A stretch of 64,000 nucleotides of DNA from an uncultured Lachnospiraceae bacterium (GTDB taxonomy: Bacteria > Bacillota > Clostridia > Lachnospirales > Lachnospiraceae): contig CACWHK010000001.1 in NCBI GenBank assembly GCA_902760755.1, forward strand, positions 93,315 through 157,314, written 5' to 3'. The notes under the pieces were generated by a model, which saw nothing but the letters and a program-made list of their open reading frames with translations, made no database searches and was not told the DNA's origin. This document shows positions 44,299 through 54,813 of the stretch, piece by piece; position 1 is the stretch's first letter, and each line of letters opens with the position of its first letter. Both the position numbers and the translations under genes were made by a program.

Positions 44299-47145
44299 AT
44301 GGCTGCTTCCAATAAATCAACAGCAAACAGGAACCGAAACGGAAAGGGTAGTGCATCCGGAAAAAGCGGTACGAAGAAGCCGTCCGTTCAGAGTAGGATC
44401 ATCGATGATGATGACGAGAAGGGCCTTTCTCCCGCTCGTCAGCGGGAGATCTATCTCTTTATCTATCTGGCCGTTTCTGTTTTTATGCTCTGCAGTAACT
44501 TCGGAATCTGCGGGGCTGTTGGTCGTGTCATCAGCGGGTTCTTCTTCGGGCTCTTCGGTTGGAGCCAGTACCTTCTGCCGCTGTATCTTTTCTTTGCGGC
44601 AGCATTTATCCTTTCCAACGGACCGAAGAAATCCATCATCCGGAAGCTGATCTGGATCGCGGTACTGCTGATGGTGGTTTCCTTTATCGCACAGCTGATC
44701 CACGGGATCGATCCCGTAACCGCGAAGTCCCTTTACATGGACGGTTATACCGACCATGCGGGCGGCGGATTTTTCTTCGGAGGGATCCTTTCCCTTCTGT
44801 ATCAGATGATCGGCAAGGTGGGTGTTATCATTCTGACCATCCTCCTTACCATCGTAGCGGTGATCATGATCACCGGTTTCTCCGTGATCAACGGATTTAA
44901 GAAGGTATTCACATTTAACTATCATGATGTGGAAACCATTGATGAAGACTATGACGAGGACGAGGACGCATCTCCCGTGGTCCGTGCCAGACGCCCGAGA
45001 GAGGCAATCGTAAGAGATCTGGAGGTTCGTCCCGAAACACCTGAAAAGAAGAAACGCGGCAGGGCCGCGAAGCAGGAGGAGCTTCCGAAGGATGAGATGA
45101 CGGAGCTGCTTCCGGATCCCTACAATGACGATATGGATCAGCTGAAGGCAGCCGCAAGAGAGAAGCTCCGCAGTCGTGCCCCGGAGGATACGGCATTCCC
45201 CGGAGTTGCATCTGCAGAAGGCTTTAAGCGGCAGGGCGTGGTTCCGGTGACGGAGGACCGGGGGCTTTCCGTTCCCAGTTCAGAGTCCATCCGGAGAGCT
45301 GCTGTAAATGCAGACCTTCGGGGCGAGGATAGTGCCTTTGGCAATTCCCGGGCTGCAGAAAAGCAGGATGATTTCTTTAATCTGAAGCCTGCACCGGAGA
45401 CCTATGAGGATGAAGTGGGCGGAGATTTCGGTTCCGCATTTGACCGGGAAGAGGAACCGGAAGTCGCTCCGAGGAGAGCCGCGGTTCGCGCCGACAGCAG
45501 AGCAGTAGAGGCGGGCAGTGCAGAGCCGGAGGAGGATGATCCGGTCATCCCCGGAGCTTCCGGTGCCGCGGAAGGAAAGCTTTCCCATAAGGATGCCCTG
45601 GATGCAACCGAGGAGATCTCCCAGCAGTTAAAGCAGGCTGAACAGCCGAAGAAAAGGCCGTACCGGATTCCGCCGGTGAGTCTTCTCAACCCCGTTAAGC
45701 GCGGGGGCAGAGGCGGAGACGCGGATGTACGGGAGACGGCCATGAAGCTGAAGCAGACCATGGAAAGCTTCGGCGTAAATGTGACGATCACGGATTACAG
45801 CCGGGGCCCGGCAGTAACCCGTTATGAAATGACACCTGAGCAGGGCGTTAAGGTAAGCAAGATCCTGTCCCTGCAGGATGATATCAAGCTGAATCTTGCA
45901 GCTGCGGATATCCGGATCGAAGCTCCGATCCCGGGCAAGTCCGCCATCGGTATCGAGGTTCCGAACAAGGAGAACCAGATGGTTTCCTTCCGGGAGCTGA
46001 TCGATACACAGAGCTTCCGGGATGCCAAGTCGAAGATCTCCTTTGCCATAGGTAAGGATATCGGCGGACAGATCATCATCGGTGATATTGCAAAGATGCC
46101 GCACATGCTGATCGCAGGCTCTACCGGTTCCGGTAAGTCCGTCTGCATCAACACCATCATCATGAGCATCCTGTACAAGGCAAGACCGGAAGAGGTACGT
46201 CTTATCATGGTGGATCCGAAGATGGTGGAGCTTACCGCCTACAACGGAATCCCCCACATGCTGATCCCGGTTGTGACGGATGCAAAGAAGGCGGCAGGAG
46301 CCCTGAACTGGGCCGTGCAGGAGATGGAACGCCGCTACAAGCTCTTTGCACGTTATAACGTAAGAAATCTGGAAGGCTTTAATAAGAAGGTGGAAGAGGA
46401 AGGTGCTGCGGATCCGGAGGATCTGGAGAATTCCGACTTCCGGTTCATGCCACAGATCGTGGTGATCGTGGACGAGCTGGCGGACCTGATGATGGTGGCC
46501 CACGGCGAGGTGGAGGATGCCATCGTACGTCTGTCCCAGCTGGCAAGAGCTGCCGGTATCCACCTGATCATTGCGACCCAGAGACCCTCCGTGGATGTCA
46601 TCACGGGACTCATCAAGGCAAATGTACCGTCCCGTATCGCATTTGCGGTATCCAGCGGAACCGATTCCAGAACCATTCTGGATATGGTAGGTGCCGAGAA
46701 GCTGCTGGGTAAGGGCGACATGCTTTATTATCCCACGGGTATCCCGAAGCCGCTTCGTGTGCAGGGCGCCTTTGTATCGGATGAGGAAGTGGTTGCCGTT
46801 ACCGATTATATCAAGAAGCAGAGCGGTGGTGCGGAATATGATGAGAGCGTGGCCGAGTCCATCAATTCCGGTTCCGTCAGCAGCGGCAGCACCGGAGGCG
46901 GGGATGCCGCCGAGGAGGAGGGCGAACGCTACGATGAGTATTTTGAGGAAGCAGGCCGTCTCGTGATCGAGAAGGATAAGGCTTCCATCGGATATCTGCA
47001 GCGTGTCTTCCGTATCGGCTTTAACCGCGCGGCACGCATTATGGACCAGCTGGCGGATGCCGGCGTAGTAGGTCCCGAAGAAGGTACCAAACCTCGGAAG
47101 ATCCTGATGACCATCGATCAGTTCGAGGAATACATGCAGGCGTAG
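44299..47145 (+). CDS. DNA translocase FtsK/SpoIIIE
   Basis: Protein of 948 aa. A Lys/Asn-rich N-terminus, about four membrane helices (residues about 50-200), a long acidic low-complexity linker (about 215-450), then the motor: Walker [11 protein letters not shown], Walker [30 protein letters not shown], and a C-terminal gamma winged helix ([20 protein letters not shown]) that reads DNA polarity signals. It pumps chromosome DNA at division or sporulation septa; sequence does not say which. AAGGAGTGGGAG precedes the ATG. Confidence 0.95.
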   Translation: MAASNKSTANRNRNGKGSASGKSGTKKPSVQSRIIDDDDEKGLSPARQREIYLFIYLAVSVFMLCSNFGICGAVGRVISGFFFGLFGWSQYLLPLYLFFAAAFILSNGPKKSIIRKLIWIAVLLMVVSFIAQLIHGIDPVTAKSLYMDGYTDHAGGGFFFGGILSLLYQMIGKVGVIILTILLTIVAVIMITGFSVINGFKKVFTFNYHDVETIDEDYDEDEDASPVVRARRPREAIVRDLEVRPETPEKKKRGRAAKQEELPKDEMTELLPDPYNDDMDQLKAAAREKLRSRAPEDTAFPGVASAEGFKRQGVVPVTEDRGLSVPSSESIRRAAVNADLRGEDSAFGNSRAAEKQDDFFNLKPAPETYEDEVGGDFGSAFDREEEPEVAPRRAAVRADSRAVEAGSAEPEEDDPVIPGASGAAEGKLSHKDALDATEEISQQLKQAEQPKKRPYRIPPVSLLNPVKRGGRGGDADVRETAMKLKQTMESFGVNVTITDYSRGPAVTRYEMTPEQGVKVSKILSLQDDIKLNLAAADIRIEAPIPGKSAIGIEVPNKENQMVSFRELIDTQSFRDAKSKISFAIGKDIGGQIIIGDIAKMPHMLIAGSTGSGKSVCINTIIMSILYKARPEEVRLIMVDPKMVELTAYNGIPHMLIPVVTDAKKAAGALNWAVQEMERRYKLFARYNVRNLEGFNKKVEEEGAADPEDLENSDFRFMPQIVVIVDELADLMMVAHGEVEDAIVRLSQLARAAGIHLIIATQRPSVDVITGLIKANVPSRIAFAVSSGTDSRTILDMVGAEKLLGKGDMLYYPTGIPKPLRVQGAFVSDEEVVAVTDYIKKQSGGAEYDESVAESINSGSVSSGSTGGGDAAEEEGERYDEYFEEAGRLVIEKDKASIGYLQRVFRIGFNRAARIMDQLADAGVVGPEEGTKPRKILMTIDQFEEYMQA

Positions 47146-47184
47146 ATCAGCCGCATGGATCATAGAAATGTAAGGAGATAACGA

Positions 47185-48858
47185 ATGCTTACAGACATCG
47201 AAATCGCCCAGACAGCAAAGCTGAGGAAGATCCGCGAGATCGCGGCGGATCTCGGTCTTTCGGAGGATGATGTGGAATCCTACGGCCCCTATATGGGGAA
47301 GTTTTCCGATGAGTATTTAAAGGAAATCGAGGATCGTCCCTTCGGAAAGCTGATCCTGGTAACCGCCATCAATCCGACCCCTGCAGGAGAGGGGAAAACC
47401 ACCGTGACCATCGGTCTCGGAGATGCGCTCCGCCGTGCGGGAAAGAAGACCATGATCGCGCTTCGGGAGCCTTCTCTTGGTCCCTGCTTCGGAATCAAGG
47501 GTGGTGCTGCCGGCGGCGGATACTCTCAGGTAGTTCCCATGGAGAAGCTGAACCTGCATTTTACCGGAGATTTTCATGCCATTACCAGTGCAAATAATCT
47601 CCTGGCTGCAGCCCTGGATAATCATCTGCAGCAGGGCAATTCTCTCGGGATCGATCCGAAGCGGATCGTATTAAAGCGGTGCCTGGATATGAATGACCGT
47701 GCCCTTCGGAATATCGTGATCGGAATGGGCAAGCGGACAGACGGTGTAACGAGAGAGGATCATTTCATCATCACGGTAGCTACCGAGGTTATGGCAATCC
47801 TCTGTCTTGCGGAGGATATCGAGGACCTGAAGGCCCGTCTCTCCCGGATCATTGTTGCCTACACCTATCAGAATCAGCCGGTTACCGCGGCGGATCTAAA
47901 GTGCGTCGGAGCCATGACCGTCCTTTTAAAGGATGCCATCCGGCCGAATCTGATCCAGACCCTGGAGCACACACCGGCCATTGTCCATGGCGGTCCCTTT
48001 GCAAATATCGCACATGGCTGCAATTCCGTCCGTGCCACCAAAACAGCGCTTCGCAGCGCGGATTATGTGGTGACCGAGGCCGGCTTCGGCGCGGATCTGG
48101 GTGCAGAGAAGTTTCTGGATATTAAGTGCCGTCTGGCAGGACTCACACCGGATGCAACGGTGCTGGTAGCTACGGTACGTGCACTGAAGTATAACGGCGG
48201 GGTACCGAAGGATCAGCTGTCCGAGGAGAATCTGGATGCTCTCGGGAAGGGTATCTGCAATCTGGGAAAGCATATCGAAAACCTGCAGCAGTTCGGACTT
48301 CCGCTGGTGGTTACACTGAACCGCTTCGTATCCGATACCGATGCGGAGATCGACTTTGTAAGAAGCTACTGCGAGGAGCGGGGTGTAAAGCTCACGGTGT
48401 CCGAGGTCTGGGCCAAGGGCGGTGAAGGCGGAGAAGCGCTGGCAAGAGAGGTGCTCCGGCTGTTGGAGGAGGTTCCGACACAGTATCATCCGCTTTACTC
48501 CGCAGCGGATCTTTCCATCGACGAAAAGATCCGTACCATAGCAACCAGGATCTACGGAGCAAAGGGTGTGGAGTATTCTCCGGAAGCAAGGAAGGCCATG
48601 ACCGATCTTACGAATCTTGGGTTTGGAAACCTTCCGGTCTGCATGGCAAAGACCCAGTATTCCCTATCGGATGATCCGAAACTCCTGGGACGTCCCGAGG
48701 ACTTTACCGTGACCATCCGTGAAATGTATGTTTCCGCAGGCGCAGGCTTCGTAGTCGCCATTGCAGGCTCCATCATGACCATGCCCGGTCTTCCGAAGGT
48801 ACCTGCGGCAGAGCGGATCGATATTGATGAAAACGGAATGACGGTAGGGCTTTTCTGA
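47185..48858 (+). CDS. fhs: Formate-tetrahydrofolate ligase
   Basis: Protein of 557 aa. Motifs: [20 protein letters not shown] (ATP site), [40 protein letters not shown] and the C-terminal [20 protein letters not shown]. It makes 10-formyl-THF from formate and ATP. It is followed at once by folD, giving 10-formyl, 5,10-methenyl and 5,10-methylene-THF interconversion. AAGGAGAT lies before the ATG. The methylene-THF product feeds PanB chemistry as well as Gly/Ser and purines. Confidence 0.97.
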   Translation: MLTDIEIAQTAKLRKIREIAADLGLSEDDVESYGPYMGKFSDEYLKEIEDRPFGKLILVTAINPTPAGEGKTTVTIGLGDALRRAGKKTMIALREPSLGPCFGIKGGAAGGGYSQVVPMEKLNLHFTGDFHAITSANNLLAAALDNHLQQGNSLGIDPKRIVLKRCLDMNDRALRNIVIGMGKRTDGVTREDHFIITVATEVMAILCLAEDIEDLKARLSRIIVAYTYQNQPVTAADLKCVGAMTVLLKDAIRPNLIQTLEHTPAIVHGGPFANIAHGCNSVRATKTALRSADYVVTEAGFGADLGAEKFLDIKCRLAGLTPDATVLVATVRALKYNGGVPKDQLSEENLDALGKGICNLGKHIENLQQFGLPLVVTLNRFVSDTDAEIDFVRSYCEERGVKLTVSEVWAKGGEGGEALAREVLRLLEEVPTQYHPLYSAADLSIDEKIRTIATRIYGAKGVEYSPEARKAMTDLTNLGFGNLPVCMAKTQYSLSDDPKLLGRPEDFTVTIREMYVSAGAGFVVAIAGSIMTMPGLPKVPAAERIDIDENGMTVGLF

Positions 48859-48897
48859 CAACAGCTACAGACAGTTTATATAGAGAGAGGTATATCT

Positions 48898-49752
48898 ATG
48901 GCAGAGATTATTGATGGAAAGAAGATCTCCCAGGAGATCAAGGATGAGGTCCGTGACAAGGTAGCCATGCTGAAGGAGGACGGGATCGAGGTAACCCTCG
49001 CCGTGATCCTTGTGGGAAATGATCCGGCTTCCGGCGTCTATGTGAATAATAAGAAGAAGGCCTGCGAGTATACGGGGATCAAATCCCTGTCCTACGAGCT
49101 GCCGGAGGATACAACGGAGGAGAAGCTGCTCTCCCTGATCGATGATCTGAATCAGGATCATTCCGTGGACGGAATCCTTGTGCAGCTGCCCCTTCCGAAG
49201 CAGATCAATGAGGATCGTGTAATCCGCCGTATCTCTCCGGATAAGGATGTGGACGGCTTCCATCCCGAGAGTGTGGGACGTCTCTCCATCGGAGAGCGTG
49301 GCTTTGTATCCTGCACACCTGCGGGTATCATTGAGCTGTTAAAGCGAAGCAATGTGGAGATTGACGGTAAGGAATGCGTTGTGATCGGACGCAGCAATAT
49401 CGTGGGAAAGCCCATGGGCATGCTGCTGCTTCGTGAAAGCGGAACCGTTACCATCTGCCATTCCCATACAAAGAATCTGAAGGAAGTCACAAAGCGTGCG
49501 GATATTCTGGTGGTAGCCATCGGAAAACCGAAGATGATCGACGGCTCCTATGTAAAGGAAGGCGCTGCCGTGATCGACGTTGGTATCCACCGCCTGGAGG
49601 GAAAGAAGCTCTGCGGCGACTGTGACTATGATTCCTGCGCAGAGGTTGCAGGAAAGATCACTCCGGTGCCGGGCGGCGTCGGCCCCATGACCATCGCCAT
49701 GCTGATGGTAAACACCTACCAGGCTGCACTCATGCATCGCGGCAGGATCTAA
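48898..49752 (+). CDS. folD: Methylenetetrahydrofolate dehydrogenase / cyclohydrolase
   Basis: Protein of 284 aa. Motifs: YVNNKKKACEYTGI with the catalytic Lys, GILVQLPLPKQI, KDVDGFHPESVGRL and the NADP-binding VIGRSNIVGKPMGMLL, ending PVPGGVGPMTIAMLM. It follows fhs by 39 bases and precedes rimO by 9. GAGAGGT lies before the ATG. Confidence 0.97.
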   Translation: MAEIIDGKKISQEIKDEVRDKVAMLKEDGIEVTLAVILVGNDPASGVYVNNKKKACEYTGIKSLSYELPEDTTEEKLLSLIDDLNQDHSVDGILVQLPLPKQINEDRVIRRISPDKDVDGFHPESVGRLSIGERGFVSCTPAGIIELLKRSNVEIDGKECVVIGRSNIVGKPMGMLLLRESGTVTICHSHTKNLKEVTKRADILVVAIGKPKMIDGSYVKEGAAVIDVGIHRLEGKKLCGDCDYDSCAEVAGKITPVPGGVGPMTIAMLMVNTYQAALMHRGRI

Positions 49753-49761
49753 AGGAGTAAT

Positions 49762-51111
49762 ATGACCGGGAGAGAACCTGAAAACTTCAAAGTGGCGCTT
49801 GTCACCCTGGGATGCGATAAGAATACCGTGGACAGCGAGGAAATGCTGGGAATCCTTTCCGCAAAAGGATATCAGCTGGCAGAGCTGCCGGAGGATGCGG
49901 ATGCGGCCATCGTAAACACCTGCTGCTTTATCGGGGATGCACTGGAGGAGAGTATCCAGACACTGTTCGAGGTGGCTTCCTGCAAGAAGGAGCATCATCT
50001 GCAGTATCTGATCGCCACCGGCTGCATGTCGGAGCGGTACAAGGAGGAGATCGTAAAAGAGATCCCCGAGGTGGATGCATTCCTGGGAACCACCGGTTTC
50101 CCTGCCATAGCAGAGGTTCTTTACCGGCTTCGGGCAGGAGAGAAAAGCATCTCTTATTTCCCGGATGTGAACCTTCTTACGGAGGAAAGTCCGCGTCGGA
50201 TCACCAACCGGCCATATACGGAATATCTGAAGATCGCGGAAGGGTGCGATAAGAAATGTACCTACTGCGCGATCCCCCATTTCCGCGGAAGCTACCGGAG
50301 TGTTCCCATGAACCGTCTGGTGAAAACCGCAAGAGAACTTGTGAATGACGGAGTCCGGGAGTTGATCCTGGTGGCACAGGAAACCACGGTGTACGGTGTG
50401 GATCTCTACGGAGAGAAAAAGCTTCCCGAGCTGCTGCACCGGCTGGCTGAGATCGAAGATCTCGCGTGGATCCGTATTCTCTACTGTTATCCGGAGGAGA
50501 TCGATGATGCACTGATCGAAGCCATTGCCACGGAACCGAAGGTTCTTCATTATATCGACATGCCCCTTCAGCATACGGAGGACCGTGTCCTGCAGAGGAT
50601 GGGGCGGAGACTCACAAAGAAGGGGCTCTTTTCTCTGGTGGACCGTCTTCGGACGAGAATCCCGGATATTACCCTTCGGACCACCCTGATCACCGGCTTC
50701 CCCGGAGAGACCGAGGAGGAGCATGCGGCAGTGCTGGAAACCCTGGACACCCTGGAGTTTGACCGGGTGGGTGTTTTCCCCTATTCCAGGGAGGAGGGGA
50801 CCATCGCGGCTGATATGCCGGATCAGATCCCCGAGGAGACCCGGCAGAGGTACCGCGATGAGATCATGGAGCTGCAGCAGGAAATCTCCCTGGATAAGAA
50901 TGAAGTTCTGGTGGGAAGTCGTATGGATGTCATGATTGAAGGGTACATGCCCGAGGATGACGTCTATGTTGCCAGGTCCTACCGGGACGCACCGGATGTG
51001 GACGGAATGGTATTTCTTTCGTCGGACCGTGAGCTGATCTCGGGAACCATCCTTCCGGCTTTGATCACGGGGGCAGCAGAATATGACCTCACGGCTGAAA
51101 TTGCAGAATGA
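49762..51111 (+). CDS. rimO: Ribosomal protein S12 methylthiotransferase
   Basis: Protein of 449 aa. N-terminal UPF0004 domain (VTLGCDKNTVDSEEMLG, NTCCFIGDALEES, ATGCMSERY give the three cluster cysteines), radical-SAM domain with CDKKCTYCAIPHFRGSYRS, and a C-terminal TRAM domain from about residue 375. The residues around LGCDKN with DAFLG favour RimO over MiaB. It adds a methylthio group to an Asp of S12. AAAGGAGTAAT sits before the ATG. Confidence 0.93.
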   Translation: MTGREPENFKVALVTLGCDKNTVDSEEMLGILSAKGYQLAELPEDADAAIVNTCCFIGDALEESIQTLFEVASCKKEHHLQYLIATGCMSERYKEEIVKEIPEVDAFLGTTGFPAIAEVLYRLRAGEKSISYFPDVNLLTEESPRRITNRPYTEYLKIAEGCDKKCTYCAIPHFRGSYRSVPMNRLVKTARELVNDGVRELILVAQETTVYGVDLYGEKKLPELLHRLAEIEDLAWIRILYCYPEEIDDALIEAIATEPKVLHYIDMPLQHTEDRVLQRMGRRLTKKGLFSLVDRLRTRIPDITLRTTLITGFPGETEEEHAAVLETLDTLEFDRVGVFPYSREEGTIAADMPDQIPEETRQRYRDEIMELQQEISLDKNEVLVGSRMDVMIEGYMPEDDVYVARSYRDAPDVDGMVFLSSDRELISGTILPALITGAAEYDLTAEIAE

Positions 51112-51116
51112 AGTGA

Positions 51117-51145
51117 TTGCAATCCGAGCCCGAAAAGGTTATAAT
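51117..51145 (+). promoter_or_regulatory. Promoter for pgsA
   Basis: TTGCAA (51117-51122), 17-base spacer, TATAAT (51140-51145), beginning 5 bases after the rimO stop. Confidence 0.75.
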
Positions 51146-51200
51146 GCAGAGTGGTTTTGTCTTTTTTAGGACAATCCCATGCAAAAAGGAGTTTATAGAT

Positions 51201-51770
51201 ATGAATCTACCTAATAAATTAACGGTATTTCGCGTAATTCTGATCCCGGTATTTGTATTCTTTATGCTTATGCCGGATGTGGTTCCGGGTGCGAAATGGT
51301 ACGCACTTTTCTTCTTCTGTCTGGCATCCGTTACGGATTTCTTCGACGGATATCTTGCCAGAAAAAACAATCTGGTTACGGATTTCGGAAAGTTCATGGA
51401 TCCGCTTGCGGATAAGCTTCTGATCTGTTCTGCACTGATCGCTCTTTGCAGTAACGGACGCTTTCCTGCGTGGATCGTCATTATCATCATCGCAAGAGAG
51501 TTTACCATCAGCGGATTCCGTCTTATTGCATCGGATAACGGCCGCGTGATCTCGGCAAGCATGTGGGGCAAGGTGAAGACCGTTGTCCAGATGTTTACTG
51601 TCATCATGCTGATCATGGATCTGAACAATGTGACCGGGACCGGACAGCCCGGAGACGGAGCAGTTTACTGGATCGAGCAGAGTCTCATCTATCTGGCTCT
51701 GGCGCTTACCGTGATCTCTCTAGTGGACTATATCGCAAAGAACCGCGATGTGATCAGCACCACAAAATAG
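51201..51770 (+). CDS. pgsA: CDP-diacylglycerol-glycerol-3-phosphate 3-phosphatidyltransferase
   Basis: Membrane enzyme of 189 aa with about five helices. N-terminus MNLPNKLTVFRVILIPVF is typical. The CDP-alcohol phosphotransferase motif DGx2ARx8Gx3Dx3D is complete (DGYLAR, then G in TDFGKFMD and PLADK). It makes phosphatidylglycerophosphate for anionic lipids. ATG 51201 has AAAAGGAG upstream; a longer frame from 51117 would overlap the promoter. It has its own promoter but lies close to rimO. Confidence 0.94.
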   Translation: MNLPNKLTVFRVILIPVFVFFMLMPDVVPGAKWYALFFFCLASVTDFFDGYLARKNNLVTDFGKFMDPLADKLLICSALIALCSNGRFPAWIVIIIIAREFTISGFRLIASDNGRVISASMWGKVKTVVQMFTVIMLIMDLNNVTGTGQPGDGAVYWIEQSLIYLALALTVISLVDYIAKNRDVISTTK

Positions 51771-51816
51771 ATAACCCATAATCATCATATTATATAATAT
51801 AAATGGAGGACTAGAG

Positions 51817-53223
51817 ATGAGCGAGAAACTGAAGTACTCTGCGAGTGAACGTATCGCAGCGCTCCTTGACGACTCAAGCTTCGTTGAGATCGGTGCTTAT
51901 GTCACAGCCAGAAACACAGACTTCAATCTGAAGGAGTTTGATACTCCGAAGGATGGTGTTCTGACCGGATACGGCGTGATCGACGGGAAGCTGGTGTATG
52001 TGTACAGCCAGGATGCTTCCGTACTGGGAGGATCCATCGGTGAGATGCATGCGAAGAAGATCGCCAACCTTTACAATCTGGCCATGAAGTGCGGTGCACC
52101 CGTCATCGGCCTGATCGACTGTGCGGGTCTTCGTCTGCAGGAAGCAACCGATGCACTGACTGCCTTCGGACGCATTTTTAAGAAGATGTCCCAGGCATCC
52201 GGTGTGATCCCGCAGATCACTGCAATCTTCGGAACCTGTGGTGGCGGTACCGCCATGATTCCGTCCCTGACTGATTTCACATTTATGACCAGCCAGAATT
52301 CCAAGCTGTTCGTCAATAGTCCGAATGCATTAGATGGTAACTACGAAGGAAAGGTGGATACCTCCGCTGCATCCTACATCAGCGAGAACACAGGTCTCGT
52401 GGATGCCGTATGCGAGACGGAAGCAGACCTTCTGGCAGAGATCCGGAAGCTGATCGGAATCCTTCCTTCCAACAACGAGGATGTTGCGCTGATCGCCTGC
52501 GGAGACGAGCTGAACCGGACCATTCCGGGCATCGAGTCCATGGACGCAGAGCAGATCATTACCAACATCGCAGATGATCTTCAGTTTACAGAGGTGAAGA
52601 AGGCCTTTGCAAAGGATGTGAAGATCGGCTTTATCCGCATGAACGGTGCGGCAGTGGGTGTGGTTGCAAATGCAGAGAAGACCATCACCTCCGCAGGCCT
52701 TACCAAGGCTGCAAAGTTTGTCACCTTCTGCGATGCCTTCAGCATCCCGGTGCTTACCCTGGTGGATGTTAAGAATTTCGCGGGAACCGTGGAAGAGGAG
52801 AAGACCATCTCCGATGCAGCTGCAGCCCTTTCCTTTGCGTATGCAAGTGCTACGGTTGAGAAGGTAACCGTTGTGACCGGCGAGGCTTACGGCTCCGCAT
52901 ATATCACCATGAATTCCAAGTCTCTCGGTGCGGATATGGTTTATGCATGGCCGTCGGCTAAGATCGGAATGATGGATTCCAAGATGGCTGCACGGATCAT
53001 TTACGCAGACGATATCGCTTCGGCAGAAGACAAGCTGGCGAAGGAGAAGGAACTCTCCGGAAAGCTGGATGAGCTTCAGGGAAGCGCACTGGCAGCTGCA
53101 AAGCGCGGCTATATCGATGACATTATCGAGCCGGATGCAACCAGAAAGAGAGTGATCGCAGCGTTTGAGATGCTTTCGACCAAGCAGGAAGACGGTCCGG
53201 CAAGAAAGCATGCGAGCCGCTGA
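51817..53223 (+). CDS. Acyl-CoA carboxyltransferase subunit (12S / PccB type)
   Basis: Protein of 468 aa with two crotonase-fold halves. Oxyanion segments are GTCGGGTAMIPSLTDF in the N half and TMNSKSLGADMVYAWPSAKI in the C half. It is shorter than PccB or MmdA (about 510-520 aa), mainly at the N-terminus. It heads a five-gene run with OadG-like, biotin carrier, OadB and OadA genes. This fits methylmalonyl-CoA (or another acyl-CoA) decarboxylase alpha or the 12S part of transcarboxylase. The acyl-CoA substrate is not told by sequence reading. ATGGAGGAC precedes the ATG; a TATAAT at 51793 lacks a good -35. Confidence 0.85.
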   Translation: MSEKLKYSASERIAALLDDSSFVEIGAYVTARNTDFNLKEFDTPKDGVLTGYGVIDGKLVYVYSQDASVLGGSIGEMHAKKIANLYNLAMKCGAPVIGLIDCAGLRLQEATDALTAFGRIFKKMSQASGVIPQITAIFGTCGGGTAMIPSLTDFTFMTSQNSKLFVNSPNALDGNYEGKVDTSAASYISENTGLVDAVCETEADLLAEIRKLIGILPSNNEDVALIACGDELNRTIPGIESMDAEQIITNIADDLQFTEVKKAFAKDVKIGFIRMNGAAVGVVANAEKTITSAGLTKAAKFVTFCDAFSIPVLTLVDVKNFAGTVEEEKTISDAAAALSFAYASATVEKVTVVTGEAYGSAYITMNSKSLGADMVYAWPSAKIGMMDSKMAARIIYADDIASAEDKLAKEKELSGKLDELQGSALAAAKRGYIDDIIEPDATRKRVIAAFEMLSTKQEDGPARKHASR

Positions 53224-53274
53224 TTTCTAAGGACAGGAACGTCTTTTACGAATAATAATAGGAGAGCAAGAAGA

Positions 53275-54312
53275 ATGAAGAAGAAATTAATTCCGATCCT
53301 TTGTCTGATGCTTCTCTTTTGCCTTACAGCCTGCTCCATGGAGGGTGACAAGAACTTCGATTATGATAAGGGTGTCATGATCGATATGACCAAGTCCATT
53401 GTCACAAACTACAAGGACGTGAAGGGCGCTGAGGCAGAGTACCTTCTTACCGAAGGAGATAATGTAGAGAAGACAGCTGTGGCCGGGTTCCAGCAGGCAC
53501 AGACCACGGATGAAGTAGGAACATTTGAAAGCTTTAACACATCGGATGATGTGACCACCTTCGAGAACGGAGCAAAGGGAGATATTCTCTGCTCCATCAT
53601 CGCAAAGTTCTCGAATCGTGATGTCCGCGTAACGGTTTCCTTTTCAGAGAACAAGCTGTTTACAGCTCGGTATGAGCAGGAAATGGAAACGCTGGAGTAC
53701 TACGCAAAAACCGCCCAGAAGGCGGACGGAACCGTAGGCTATGCCTCTGCGGATGAGTTTGTTCAGCAGGAGGCATCACTTCAGCAGCTGGGATACCGGA
53801 CGGACACGGCAGCGCATTTTATTACGGATATCCTGGTTTATTCACAGACAGATCCCGTGCTTCCGTACAAGGCAAATGAGTGTGAGGTTTCCGCCGTATA
53901 TTCCACCGGCGAGCTCCTTGCAAAGGGTGCCAAGAACATGGGCGTCGGCATGGGCGTCGTATTCTGCGTCCTGATCTTTATCGCTCTGATCATCTATCTG
54001 CTCCGGTTCGTTCCGAAGCTTCTGGGTAAGGAAATCAAGGTTCCGGGTGCTGCGAAGGCACCGGCACCGAAGCAGGAGGTTAAGAAGGCCGGTGCACTGA
54101 TCCCGACGGCTGCGGCAGCAGTTCCGAAGGCAGCAGCAAAGGCTCCGGTTTCTGTCGGCGAAGAGGTAAAGGACGGCGAGCTGATCGCAGTGATCACTGC
54201 AGCCCTTCACGCATATCTTTCCGAGGCGAAGGATACGGGAGTGGCACATCCGCCGGCTTATACGGCAAGCAACGATACTCTGGTTGTTCGGTCCATCCGA
54301 AGAGTCAGCTAA
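53275..54312 (+). CDS. OadG-like gamma subunit fused to an N-terminal lipoprotein domain
   Basis: Protein of 345 aa. A lipoprotein signal ends in LTAC (Cys 20), followed by about 195 extracytoplasmic residues I do not recognise (acidic, DUF-like). One membrane helix (GVGMGVVFCVLIFIALIIYL, about 222-245) and a C-terminal tail with an Ala/Pro/Lys linker, then ELIAVITAALHAYLSE and TLVVRSIRRVS as in OadG tails. Normal gamma subunits are about 80-130 aa and begin near the helix. It would anchor the carboxyltransferases to the OadB pump. AGGAGAGCAAG precedes the ATG. Confidence 0.75.
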   Translation: MKKKLIPILCLMLLFCLTACSMEGDKNFDYDKGVMIDMTKSIVTNYKDVKGAEAEYLLTEGDNVEKTAVAGFQQAQTTDEVGTFESFNTSDDVTTFENGAKGDILCSIIAKFSNRDVRVTVSFSENKLFTARYEQEMETLEYYAKTAQKADGTVGYASADEFVQQEASLQQLGYRTDTAAHFITDILVYSQTDPVLPYKANECEVSAVYSTGELLAKGAKNMGVGMGVVFCVLIFIALIIYLLRFVPKLLGKEIKVPGAAKAPAPKQEVKKAGALIPTAAAAVPKAAAKAPVSVGEEVKDGELIAVITAALHAYLSEAKDTGVAHPPAYTASNDTLVVRSIRRVS

Positions 54313-54360
54313 CCCCGGGTTGTATTTTAAAACGATTGAATCATTTTCAGGAGGAAAACC

Positions 54361-54747
54361 ATGAAGAACTATAGAATCACAGTTAACGGAACCACATATG
54401 ATGTAGCAGTTGAAGAGGGAACAGGCAGTGCTGCAGCAGCTCCCGTAGCAGCAGCACCGGCAGCAGCACCGGCACCGAAGGCAGCACCGGCTCCCGCGGC
54501 ACCGGCACCGAAGGCAGCTTCCGGCTCCGCAGGCAGCGTTACCGTAGCATCCCCGATGCCCGGCAAGATCCTCGGCGTTAAGACCGAGGTCGGCAAGAGC
54601 GTAAAGAAGGGTGAGGTTCTGATGATCCTTGAGGCGATGAAGATGGAGAACGAGATCGTGGCTCCCGAAGACGGTACGGTTGCATCCGTAAATGTCGGAG
54701 TCGGTGATTCCGTTGAAGCCGGTGACACACTTGCAACTCTGGACTAA
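54361..54747 (+). CDS. Biotin carboxyl carrier protein of a decarboxylase/transcarboxylase
   Basis: Protein of 128 aa. A short N-terminal segment (KNYRITVNGTTYDVAVEEG), an Ala/Pro-rich flexible arm (about residues 27-60) and a biotinyl domain: SPMPGKILGVKTEVGKSVKK, then EAMKMENEIVAP with the biotin Lys at 94. It carries carboxyl groups between the carboxyltransferases and the pump. It has the 1.3S layout. AGGAGGAAAACC lies before the ATG. BirA at 24676 is the likely modifying enzyme. Confidence 0.93.
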   Translation: MKNYRITVNGTTYDVAVEEGTGSAAAAPVAAAPAAAPAPKAAPAPAAPAPKAASGSAGSVTVASPMPGKILGVKTEVGKSVKKGEVLMILEAMKMENEIVAPEDGTVASVNVGVGDSVEAGDTLATLD

Positions 54748-54813
54748 TACCGGATTTCGTCGCACGTGATTCACAGTCGGGTCTATCCCCCGGCTGGATA
54801 AGGAGGAAAAAAG

